A stretch of 64,000 nucleotides of DNA, from positions 47,766,016 through 47,830,015 of the forward strand of contig CM051033.1 of the NCBI GenBank assembly GCA_027627225.1, given 5' to 3'. Below, piece by piece: positions 52,201-61,818 of the stretch. Below the pieces are notes generated by a model. The model was not told the origin of the DNA and did not search any database. It saw only the letters and a program-made list of their open reading frames with translations. Each line of letters begins with the position of its first letter. The first letter of the stretch is position 1. Position numbers and translations under genes: made by a program. Source of the DNA: Congeria kusceri. Taxonomy: Eukaryota > Mollusca > Bivalvia > Myida > Dreissenidae.

Positions 52201-53744
52201 TTATATAGGTACTAAGAATGTATATGACTGTGGTCTAAATGTAGTTCACTTTTCTGTGGTGACAGTCACATAGGTACTAAGAATGTATATAACTGTTGAC
52301 TAAATGTAGTTCACTTTTCTGTGGTGTTAGTCATATGGGTACTAAGAATGTATATGACTGTTGACTAAATGTAGTTCACTTTTCTGTGGTGACAGTCACA
52401 TAGGTACTAAGAATGTATATGACTGTGGTCTAAATGTAGTTCACTTTTCTGTGGTGACAGTCATATAGGTACAAAGAGTGTATATGACTGTTGACTAAAT
52501 GTAGTTCACTTTTCTGTGGTGACAGTCACATAGGTACTAAGAGTGTATATGACTGTTGACTAAATGTAGTTCACTTTTCTGTGGTGACAGTCATATAGGT
52601 ACTAAGAATGTATATAACTGTGGACTAAATGTAGTTCACTTTTCTGTGGTGACAGTCATATGGGTACAAAGAGTGTATATAACTGTGGACTAAATGTAGT
52701 TCACTTTTCTGTGGTGACAGTCATATGGGTACAAAGAGTGTATATGACTGTTGACTAAATGTAGTTCACTTTTCTGTGGTGTTAGTCATATGGGTACAAA
52801 GAGTGTATATGACTGTTGACTAAATGTAGTTCACTTTTCTGTGGTGACAGTCATATAGGTACTAAGAATGTATATAACTGTGGACTAAATGTAGTTCACT
52901 TTTCTGTGGTGACAGTCATATGGGTACTAAGAGTGTATATAACTGTTGACTAAATGTAGTTCACTTTTCTGTGGTGTTAGTCATATGGGTACAAAGAGTG
53001 TATATGACTGTTGATTAAATGTAGTTCACTTTTCTGTGGTGACAGTCATATAGGTACTAAGAATGTATATAACTGTGGACTAAATGTAGTTCACTTTTCT
53101 GTGGTGACAGTCATATGGGTACTAAGAGTGTATATAACTGTGGACTAAATGTAGTTCACTTTTCTGTGGTGACAGTCATATGGGTACAAAGAGTGTATAT
53201 GACTGTTGACTAAATGTAGTTCACTTTTCTGTGGTGTTAGTCATATGGATACAAAGAGTGTATATGACTGTTGACTAAATGTAGTTCACTTTTCTGTGGT
53301 GACAGTCATATGGGTACTAAGAATGTATATGACTGCTGACTAAATGTAGTTCACTTTTCTGTGGTGTTAGTCATATGGGTACTAAGAATGTATATGACTG
53401 TGGACTAAATGTCGTTCACTTTTCTGTGGTGTTAGTCATATGGGTACAAAGAGTGTATATGACTGTTGACTAAATGTAGTTCACTTTTCTGTGGTGACAG
53501 TCATATATGTGCTAAGAGTGCATATGACTGCTGACTAAATGTAGTTCACTTTTCTGTGGTGTTAGTCATATGGGTACTAAGAGTGTATATGACTGTTGAC
53601 TAAATGTAGTTCACTTTTCTGTGGTGTTAGTCATATGGGTACTAAGAATGTATATGACTGTTGACTAAATGTAGTTCACTTTTCTGTGGTGTTAGTCATA
53701 TGGGTACTAAGAATGTATATGACTGTTGACTAAATGTAGTTCAC

Positions 53745-54376
53745 TTTTCTGTGGTGTAGTCATATAGGTACTAAGAGTGAATATGACTGTTGACTGAATG
53801 TAGTTCACTTTTCTGTGGTGTAGTCATATAGGTACTAAGAGTGTATATGACTGTTGACTAATTGTTGTTCACTTTTCTGTGGTGTAGTCATATATGTACT
53901 AAGAGTGAATATGACTGTTGACTGAATGTAGTTCACTTTTCTGTGGTGTAGTCATATAGGTACTAAGAGTGTATATGACTGTAGTTCACTTTTCTGTGGT
54001 GTAGTCATATGGGTACTAAGAGTGTATATGACTGTGGACTAAATGTAGTTCACTTTTCTGTGGTGTAGTCATATAGGTACTAAGAGTGAATATGACTGTT
54101 GACTGAATGTAGTTCACTTTTCTGTGGTGTAGTCATATAGGTACTAAGAGTGTATATGACTGTTGACTAATTGTAGTTCACTTTTCTGTGGTGTAGTCAT
54201 ATATGTACTAAGAGTGTATATGACTGTGGATTAAATGTAGTTCACTTTTCTGAGGTGTAGTCATACAGGTACTAACAGTGTATATGACTGTAGTTCACTT
54301 TTCTCTGATAATGGCAATCTATGTATTGACTGTGGATAATTGTTTTTGGAATATTAAATGTAGTTTACTTGTCTAA
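53745..54376 (-). repeat. irregular terminal edge of the second array
   Basis: Units here mostly carry gtggtgtagtcat (one base short), and some are truncated by about 17 bases with gtatatgactg running straight into tagttcac (53970-53990, 54280-54300). Recognisable units end at about 54305; a diverged echo (ttgactgtggataat, aaatgtagtttacttgtct) reaches about 54376. Confidence 0.85.
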
Positions 54377-54411
54377 AGATTAGTGCTAGTTATATATAGA
54401 GAATACTCAGA

Positions 54412-54504
54412 GTTGAATAAAGATAAGTTTATTTAGCGAGGCTTAGAAAACCATAACCATGAGCCTTGGCGAGTCGTTCAGGTTTTAACTTATCTTTAAT
54501 CAAC
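54412..54504. repeat. 93-bp hairpin element with 18-bp arms
   Basis: gttgaataaagataagtt (54412-54429) pairs with aacttatctttaatcaac (54487-54504), with one mismatch in 18. The core also has partly complementary gcgaggctt and gagccttggcgag words. It could be a very short MITE or a hairpin RNA source. Confidence 0.55.
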
Positions 54505-54851
54505 ACTTACCAACACTTATAACTTATAACTTATAACACTTATTATATTGATCCTATCATTTTCTGTCTTTATTTTGAAAATTAATAAACGACAATATCG
54601 AAATAACACGATAAACATTAAACGATGTCACAAAAATTAACTTAAGGAAAACATTAACAATGTGTGTTTGCTGTATTCAACAGGGTGAAAATACAGCTAA
54701 GTTTATCTCACTGTATGATTTTCTCAATGCGACATCATGTTGGGATTAAAGTATGTATTTCATACCGTGACACATGTATCTAGGCTCATGTAGCGGGTAC
54801 ATGATCTAGTGGTAACACTATCTTTACACATAACTCAATTAACAAGTCTTC

Positions 54852-54877
54852 GGGGGGTGGGGGGGCGGGGGAGGGCG
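54852..54877 (+). other. G-quadruplex-capable G-rich tract
   Basis: ggggggtgggggggcggggg followed by aggg gives at least four runs of three or more G separated by single bases, in an otherwise AT-rich region about 550 bp upstream of the helicase start. Confidence 0.7.
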
Positions 54878-55409
54878 ATAAATCCTGGTGCATTCATAAA
54901 AATAACTACTCACAATCTAGCCTCCAGCCTGGAGTCCAAGATCTAGCCTCCAGAATATGCTAGACTCGTTCACACACTTGATCATTTCAGTATTTTCATT
55001 TTCAATTTAATATACATGTACTATGCATTTTTGTGTTAAACCTGGTTGTCTGAAGGCATTTTCCATTTATAAATGTGCCTTGCTGCTCGTTCTTCCTTCC
55101 AATCGTGATACATCGACTATCTCCGGAATGCTCCGTAAGATAGATCTCGTGTCTATTGTACAGCCATTTTGGCTTCACTACCCAAGTTCCAACGCGTGAT
55201 CCGTCTATTGTTATGAGGCTATATCCGACGCGCAAGATATAGTACCGTAATATAGGCAGAATAAGTATATTTAACAAGAAAATATCACTAATTATGTACG
55301 TTTTTGTCTATAACTCCCCAAAACTTTCATATATATAGACATACGTTTTGAGATAATTAGTCCACATCGTCACCAAATTGTACATGTGTTGTTTACAATT
55401 CGTTGTAAA

Positions 55410-57902
55410 ATGGACATGGAGTCTGACTTTAAGATTGATTTGGAATATGCAGTGAAAAAGCTCAAGAGTTCAGTTTTAGCGAATATCAATTACAAGCCAT
55501 GAAAAGCCTGTATGAAAAAAAAAGATACGATCGCGGTCCTTCCAACCGGCTCTGGAAAAAGCCTAATATTTCGGGTTGCAACATGTTTTCGCTACATTCA
55601 AATTTTATTTAAATTTGTAATTTAGGAATGAAAATTGAACGTATGTCCACAATGCTTAATAACGATTGCCCGGTCGAAAGTATCTCGATTTTGTTTTCCA
55701 GGGTTAACAAGTATGACTATTGTAATAACTGGCACCTTCCTGATCTGTCATTTTTATGTTATTTATTTATGAGATATATTATGGATTTTAATTTATATAT
55801 GTATATTAATGCCTTTTTATTCATTATATCAACAAGACATATCAACATTATAATGATAAAGGTGCAAGTATTTTGATTTTTATCGGACAAGTTGTTAATT
55901 TTTTCTTTAAAGCCAAAGAAAGTTTCTATTTGTATATATAATCTTAATTTGTTATAATTTTTAATGTTTGAAATTGATAAAAGGAATAAAGAATTATTTT
56001 TCAGACGTTACCATGGCTCCTTCAGCGAAGAATGGCTGCAGACAGGCCCATGATCGTGCTTGTCATTTCTCCATTGAATTCGTTGATGCAGGACCAAGTG
56101 ATCTCCCTGTGTGAGAGGGAAATTGCAGCATGCTATATTAGCATTGATGCCTCATCAGTGACTGCTTGCGAAGAAGTAGAGGAAACTGAGTACGTATGAA
56201 TGCATCATATATCTTTAAAGATATATAGAAATTGAAAGTTGGATTACAATTTTGAAGATGTTTTTATCACATCTGCTGACTGACAGATGTATGTAATTGT
56301 TTTTTCTTTATAGAAAAAAAGTTATCTCTACACTACATACAATAAAATGCTGTGTTAGATGCAGTTTATTGATTATATCAACACATTATCAAATTTGTCA
56401 GAAGAAATTCGGTAAATGCTTATATTTAAATTTTTAGTGATGACCATTTATTTGCAGATTTGAAGAGTGTTCAGATGAAGAAATTGAAATGAAACTCAGG
56501 ACAAGTGCTGGTATCGAGTCAATTAAAAATGGAGATTTTAACATAATTTACATGCATCCAGAAACAGTTTTTGTAAAAGAGATAGGGAAACTGTTGAGAA
56601 GCTCTGTCTTTCGTGGTCGCGTGTGCTGCACAGTGGTTGATGAAGTTCATATGGTCGCAGAATGGTAAATGTCACTTTATTGATCTACAGAAAGCTTAGT
56701 TTTAAAGAATTTCCCCCGATTAACATTAGCATATCCACCTGAACTTGTCAGCAAGTGGAACGCTAATCTAGACTTAACAACAGTTCCTATGATTGCAATT
56801 TTTAATGTTATTCATTTTGCTGCATTTTTATGGCATAACTTGTTACTACCATTTACATTGCACTATTTATTTTCTTTTGCTTATAGTGCTCCTGTTGATT
56901 CAACCATTATTTAAACAATTATTATTTTAAAAAAAAAGTTCGTTTAAAAGGAAGTATGTAACAGTATGTAACCTTTATTTAAACAATTATAATTTAAAAA
57001 ACAATTTCGTTTAAAAGGAAGTATGTAACAGTTACTGAACACATATTAACACATGTCTGTTATTTTGGTTTTACAGGGGGTCTGATTTTCGCCAGTCTTT
57101 CAACAGACTAGGAGAACTGACTTGTTTGTTCCCCATAGTACCTCACTTGGCAGTGACAGCTACAGCAACCCCAAGTGCACTAGAACAACTAATTGAGACT
57201 CTACAGTTTAAGAACTGTACCAAAGTATTAGCCAACCCAGACCGCCCTAATATTTTTTTGGAAAAAAAAGAAAGACTTCCAAATATTCACAAGTACCAAA
57301 AGTATGATTTAATTATGAATGAAGTGCTGTCCCAGTTGAAAGACGAATATATTAACTTTCCAGTCACCATAATGTACTGTGATAATTTGGAATCTTTAGG
57401 CTACTGTTTTCAACTACTATGCCATGAACTTGGGAAACGTGCGCATTATCCTGAATCTAGTACACTACCAGAAGACAGAATTGTGGCACAATTTCACAAA
57501 GATTATACAGAAAGAATGAAAACACACATCATTTCTGAGCTTCGAAAGCAGAATCCAAAGATTCGTTTAGTGCTTGCCACAGTTGCTTTAGGAATGGGCC
57601 TCAACGCGCCTTCCATTGCCAGTGTTATTCATATGCGACCACCAACAACACTTGAAAAGTATATGCAAGAAATAGGCAGAGCAGGTCGCAATGGTAAAGC
57701 TGTAAAGGCCTTGTGTTATTTCAATAATAGTGACATTGCGAAAAATATAAAAGGTCTTGACAGTGCAATGCGTGCTTATATCCAGAACAATTCAACATGC
57801 TTACGATTACATTTGGTTGGTCATTTCGGATACAACAGTGTATTATTTTCATGCGAAAAAGCAAGTTGTTGTAGTAATTGTAAAGTTACTTCAACTGACT
57901 AA
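55410..57902 (+). CDS. RecQ-like ATP-dependent DNA helicase, four exons, exon 1 frameshifted
   Basis: Predicted 3'-5' DNA helicase of superfamily 2. Exons by sequence: 55410-55574, 56005-56189, 56458-56664, 57077-57902; together 1383 nt, 460 residues plus stop. Acceptors are clear (tttttcag, tttgcag, ttttacag). Donors of exons 2 and 3 are good (gtacgt, gtaaat); that of exon 1 (gttgca) is weak. Motifs in order: Walker A LPTGSGKS (about 44-51), Ia ISPLNSLMQDQV, Ib YMHPETV, DEVH box (178-181), III AVTATATP, and V-VI ATVALGMGLNAP to QEIGRAGRNGK. The C-terminus has HFG followed by a Cys cluster (FSCEKASCCSNC), matching the RecQ zinc-binding segment. Winged-helix and HRDC regions are absent. Exon 1 has two compensating one-base shifts in A runs (55469-55473 one short, 55515-55523 one long), either sequence error or inactivation. 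Such short forms could be host genes or mobile-element cargo. Confidence 0.85.
56908..57034 (+). repeat. intronic tandem duplication, ~69-bp period
   Basis: tatttaaacaattattattt to gaagtatgtaacagta (56908-56965) is repeated at 56977-57034 with a few changes, inside the third intron of the helicase gene. Confidence 0.8.
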
Positions 57903-57925
57903 TCTTTATTAAATTGGACATTGTT

Positions 57926-57931
57926 AATAAA
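57926..57931 (+). terminator. polyadenylation signal AATAAA
   Basis: AATAAA lies 24 bases after the helicase stop codon (TAA at 57900-57902), a short but plausible 3' UTR. Confidence 0.5.
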
Positions 57932-58918
57932 ATCACATGAACCGTATATTCAAAACAACATAAACCACAGTGCTTTTTTAAATACGAATATTTATTCAAA
58001 TATGTACTGTATATACATGTTTTTAAAGACAACAATACCCCTGTAATATAGATCATTAGCAATTAATGTTTAAATGTCGATTGTTTACGGCAAACATGGT
58101 AAAATATTTTTTTCAACTGTCTACCATAACATATGTGCAACTTGATTAATATTACGCATGTCAGTTTGTACATTGGTTTAAGTTTTTGGTACTACAATTA
58201 TGCTTGTTTATCTACGTCTGTACCACAGTTAGATCAAATTAAAATTGTTATAACAATAAACAGTTGTAGCCAATACTGATGTTTTAAGCTGACTTTACAA
58301 ATGGCAGTGAGTCTTGACAAGAATACAATTTGATAATTACATGATAAACTATAATAGCTTTGTCACGAACGTGACCAATACCCCGGAAGCGTGTGAAGCG
58401 TGATACTTTTGTTCTATATTAAAGAAACATGCGCTTACCTCCAAAGAATGTGTTGCGAGAAAAATCTTAGTAGCACCATGTTTATGAAACATAAGTTAAA
58501 ATCACTATGTTTCACAAAAATGACACTCAAAAGAAATCTACAGTTCAAACCTCTGTTCATCAACGAAGTAGCCTAGGTTATCCAATGTAAGACACATCTC
58601 TGTTTTCCAATATTCCACTTCTGGAAGAAAATAGTTTTTGACATATATAATATATAAACAACTTTTTTTAGCAGGATCATGTTTAGATAAATAGACATAT
58701 TGACAATTTGACCATTATTTAACACTATATTTAAAACTACAATAATTTCGTGATGCCAGAATATGAAAATTCATCGCTAAAACTGGAAAAGATTTTACTG
58801 ACCACCAGTAATGTCATGTTTTTTTTACTATATTCTGGCTTCACGATAAAATGAAACATATTGAGCAGCTTTTATCAGGGATTTTTCACATTATTGCAGG
58901 ACACAATAATTATTCTAT
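57932..58918. other. intergenic, no gene recognised
   Basis: AT-rich sequence without coding signal. The only structure is the inverted repeat at 58748-58846. Confidence 0.5.
58748..58846. repeat. 99-bp hairpin with 17-bp arms
   Basis: tcgtgatgccagaatat (58748-58764) pairs with atattctggcttcacga (58830-58846) with one mismatch. A short MITE or snap-back sequence. Confidence 0.55.
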
Positions 58919-58922
58919 TTAA

Positions 58923-59200
58923 AGCCCCTGTACATCAAAAATAATTCAATCCATGCTGATATGGCATCAGTTCTAAATAAGAAAAATGAGGTTAATTTCA
59001 CTAAATACTTTTGTGTTCGTAAAAACTACATTTACTTATGTTTATGTTTGAAAGCTCTTGGTGTGAATAGAATAGATGCTTTTATGTATGCTTGGTACGA
59101 ACGTAGTGTAGTTTATTCATTTAGTCCAGAGGCATCACACGCTATAATACATATATAGAAACTATGTGATTAACAATTACCTTATAAGTGGACTGGGGCT
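58923..59200. mobile_element. TTAA-flanked 278-bp MITE (piggyBac-like target)
   Basis: Starts AGCCCC after TTAA at 58919-58922 and ends GGGGCT before TTAA at 59201-59204. Similarity of the arms continues weakly inward (tgtac / ggact). TTAA target duplication is the signature of piggyBac-type transposition. The enclosed open frame (58961-59158) has no recognised domain and no transposase motif. Confidence 0.55.
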
Positions 59201-59204
59201 TTAA

Positions 59205-59341
59205 AGACCCATTGAGTACAGTGAATTCTTCTTTGTTGTTAAAATGTATGAAATAATAATTTCCAGAAATAACAAAGGGTCATATGTATGTAAGTTTATA
59301 ACTATATTTTTTTTAATTTAAAACTCATACATAATGGGTCT
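59205..59341. mobile_element. TTAA-flanked 137-bp MITE abutting the previous one
   Basis: Starts AGACCCAT after TTAA (59201-59204) and ends ATGGGTCT before TTAA (59342-59345), with perfect terminal inverted repeats. It shares its left TTAA with the right end of the 58923-59200 element. Confidence 0.6.
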
Positions 59342-59345
59342 TTAA

Positions 59346-60493
59346 AATAATTTCATTATCATATTTCACTGCAAGTAAATGTTGTTGTGTTGATTTGCAG
59401 ATGGCATTATATTTGTTTATTAAAACACACATTTTTCACTTTATCTGGCATCAGAATCAGGTAACTGGGAATAACAATTCAACAGAAAAACATTATTTGG
59501 CCTATTATTACAATCTATTAACCGGTAGTCTCAAGTCTAATGCACATTATAGCTTTATTATACTTTTACACTTTTAATATTGTAACCAGTCTATTTTGGT
59601 CTACTTCATTCACTGACCATTTATTCCTCATGGACTTCATGATGTTTTAGTTATTTAAATGTGAGGCCCATACACCTATTTCTGTTTATGCTAAACCTAT
59701 TGTATGAAGTTGTTATAATTGTAACTTATTGTTTTAAGTTAATGCAGGGCCTCTATTTGTTTTTGCCTGTTAATAAAATATATGCTTTTTGTCACGAACA
59801 CTAGAGGTAATTCTTTCAAAGTCATTCTCTCCCCATTTCATTTACACATATTTTATATTACCCAGAAAATATTTAGAAATCTTGATTTATTGAATAGCTG
59901 TACTTCTATTAAAATGTACATAAAACTAAAAAGTTTAACAAATAAACTACATGTCATGGTATTCTAATTTCTTTCCTTAAGTTTTTGTTAAGAACTTATT
60001 TGATGTAATAACTACAATAAATAACAAAGTCAATAATAGTTAAATTTATTGTCCTTGTAACACAGCGAATTTAATTCAAATAATATCATAATTGAATTTC
60101 CAATTCAAACAAAAAGTAATGTCAATCAAATAGATAATTTGACCATACATACAAATTATTTTATTACAATTATAATTCACATGTAATAATTCATATAATA
60201 TTCATAAAAAGGCCAACATAATGCCAAAAAACACACAAACAAACAATACAAGAAAGGCAATGCATGCAAGCAATAGAAATATATAAGCAAGGCAATTCAT
60301 TTACTGAAGTAAGGTAAAGCGTGCAAGGTCAAGCAATAGAGACAAACAATCTCTAGAAATACTCAGCGATATAACACACAACAACGACATACATTTACTT
60401 ACCTATAGTCTTTACATTATAGCACCCTGAACCAGTCTGTATAATCTCTGTGTAAAAATAATTATTTACATATATACATAATTCAACATATAA
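59346..60493. other. AT-rich stretch; probably includes the 3' end of the retrotransposon
   Basis: No gene recognised; short frames at 59395-59577 and 59782-59967 are AT-rich chance frames. The right part (roughly 60000-60493) lies downstream of the recombinase gene and may be the element's 3' untranslated region. I could not find terminal repeats of the inverted or split-direct kind. Confidence 0.4.
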
Positions 60494-61480
60494 TTATAAA
60501 TGTTCGGATATGAAGCTAATAATGTTCACTTTGTCTTCTAAAGACATGTGCAAATATTTCTTATAAGCGTCAGAAGACCAGTCACCTAAAAGCTGAATTT
60601 TATCAGCTGAAACATTTAATCTGAAGGCAAAGGAAGTGAAGCCCCTTCTAAAAGAGTGTGTAGAATATGAATTTGGATCTACGTCACATTTTGATAAAAT
60701 TTCACGAAGCTTTTTTAAGTAAATGGTATATGTGACTGGTCTTCCTGATTTCAATACAAATAGAGGAGATCCAGGTCCAGCAGGAATTTTACTAACCATA
60801 TCCTTAAAGGCTGCCACGGGACACCAAGGTGAGTTTTTAACAGCAACCAATGGACTGCTTAATACACGTTGCCCAAATTGTATAGTTTTTGTCCATTTCA
60901 TGTTAACCAGTAATTTATTCTGTTCAATAGAAACATCTCCCCTCAATAAAAACTTAGGATCTTTTAAGTCTTGTAACTTTGTTGGAACTAAATTAGATTT
61001 TCTAGCTAACAGAAAAAAGGCAAAAACAAATAAACACCAGAAAACTGAAGAGTTTATGTCAGAATTATCTAGTACCAAATACATTTTAAGCAAAAGTTCT
61101 GGAGATATAGGTAATGCTTGTTTAACTTGATGACATTGAATTCTAGATATTCCTTTAAAGGTAAGATTCAATATGAAATTATTTACCTTATCTAATGAAT
61201 AACCAAGAACTTGGTGCATGGTACGTACTCCACTTACATAATTACGAATTGATTCAACAGATTTAAAAGATCTACTAAGAAACTGCACATATAATTGTAG
61301 AGTAAGAGTTGATGCAGGAAGAAAAACTAACCCGAAATGGCAGCAAAACAAAAGAAATGATTCCCACTGGATCTTTAAATTTTTTCTGGATCCCTCGGCA
61401 TAAGCTCGTCTATTTGATGCTCTCAAGTCCTCACCAAGCTGAGACATCTGTCTGTCTGAAACAACATGAAATACTACCAA
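60494..61480 (-). CDS. tyrosine recombinase of the retrotransposon
   Basis: 328 residues. The protein would integrate the circular DNA copy of the element by site-specific recombination in the nucleus. An N-terminal SAM-like core-binding region (about 10-110) is followed by the catalytic domain. Visible catalytic positions are Arg160 in LLARKSN, His275-x-x-Arg278 in THSFRRGF, Trp301 in GDWSSDAY, and the nucleophile, probably Tyr309 of KKYL (Tyr307 is the alternative). The ATG at 61480 lies inside the end of the RNase H frame (stop at 61474), so the genes overlap by 7 bases in different frames. The frame is complete, with all the catalytic residues of an active enzyme. Confidence 0.88.
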   Translation of the reverse strand: MVVFHVVSDRQMSQLGEDLRASNRRAYAEGSRKNLKIQWESFLLFCCHFGLVFLPASTLTLQLYVQFLSRSFKSVESIRNYVSGVRTMHQVLGYSLDKVNNFILNLTFKGISRIQCHQVKQALPISPELLLKMYLVLDNSDINSSVFWCLFVFAFFLLARKSNLVPTKLQDLKDPKFLLRGDVSIEQNKLLVNMKWTKTIQFGQRVLSSPLVAVKNSPWCPVAAFKDMVSKIPAGPGSPLFVLKSGRPVTYTIYLKKLREILSKCDVDPNSYSTHSFRRGFTSFAFRLNVSADKIQLLGDWSSDAYKKYLHMSLEDKVNIISFISEHL

Positions 61481-61818
61481 GAATTAAAGAATGTGAAATC
61501 CTTTTCTTGTACTTCATGATTATACAAAGTAACACTTTTTGTACTGTCTTCAAATCTCTGTCTATGACTATCATTTAAATGCCACCTAGACAAATGATCT
61601 GCTAACCTGTTATCAACACCAGAGATGTGTACTGCCTTAATTTCAAATTCATTTAAAGCTGCAAAAAATATTATTTCTCTCAAACACTTTTGCATAAATT
61701 TACATTTTGCTTTTCCTGAATTTAAAGCAATACACACAGCCATGTTATCACATTGTACTACAATCTTTTTATTTTTAAATGTCATATGCCATAGATGAAC
61801 ACTCACTACAATGGCCAA
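61474..61818 (-). CDS. RNase H region of the retrotransposon, in a shifted frame
   Basis: This frame carries the rest of the RNase H domain whose first part ends the RT frame. Motifs: SALEIL (catalytic Glu; in this frame just upstream of the listed Met), VQCDNMAVCIALNSG (Asp) and HISGVDNRLADHLSR (final Asp). The first catalytic Asp (CDSCLSGCGG) is in the RT frame. The two frames overlap, and protein similarity passes from one to the other at about 61850, next to the sequence catatacaatg, where a single extra base would explain the shift. Either a mutation has disabled RNase H, the assembly has an error, or the shift is used in translation. The listed Met is probably not the natural start. Confidence 0.75.
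   Translation of the reverse strand: MAIVVSVHLWHMTFKNKKIVVQCDNMAVCIALNSGKAKCKFMQKCLREIIFFAALNEFEIKAVHISGVDNRLADHLSRWHLNDSHRQRFEDSTKSVTLYNHEVQEKDFTFFNSW

Larger units (their letters stand above)
24984..54305 (-). repeat. 65-bp satellite, subfamily C, ~29.3-kb array (~450 units) in reverse orientation
   Basis: Units on the + strand read gttagtcatatgggtactaa, gaatgtatatgactgttgac, taaatgtagttcacttttct, gtggt at 65-bp spacing (25081 to 25146). The reverse complement aligns with the subfamily B unit over 65 positions without an indel (12 differences by my count), sharing cagaaaagtgaac, atttagtcaa and cttagtacc. Each unit contains the dyad gtcatat-N15-atatgac. Recurring alternatives are ttagtc/cagtc after gtg, tgttgac/tgtggac/tgtggtc, and tactaag/tacaaag. 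In the left half the ttagtcatatggg form dominates; from about 37 kb cagtcacatagg and tacaaag forms become common. No protein is encoded. Confidence 0.97.
54306..55409. other. flank between satellite and helicase gene
   Basis: It holds a small inverted repeat (54412-54504), a G-rich tract (54852-54877) and, on the minus strand, an open frame at 55002-55277 with no recognised domain. The last 100 bases upstream of 55410 presumably contain the helicase promoter and 5' UTR, but no TATA box or other core element stands out. Confidence 0.4.

Noticed and set aside
24984..54305. CRISPR-like direct repeats
   Set aside because: Units are contiguous 65-bp repeats without unique spacers, in a eukaryotic genome.
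55002..55277. Minus-strand 91-residue frame divergent from the helicase
   Set aside because: The middle part looks somewhat protein-like, but there is no recognised domain, no splice or promoter evidence, and the ends are AT-rich low-quality sequence.
55628..55876. + strand frame inside helicase intron 1
   Set aside because: It lies in the intron between exons carrying the Walker A and motif Ia, and its sequence is AT-driven.
58961..59158. 65-residue frame inside the TTAA-flanked element
   Set aside because: No transposase motif, and the element is far too short to be autonomous.
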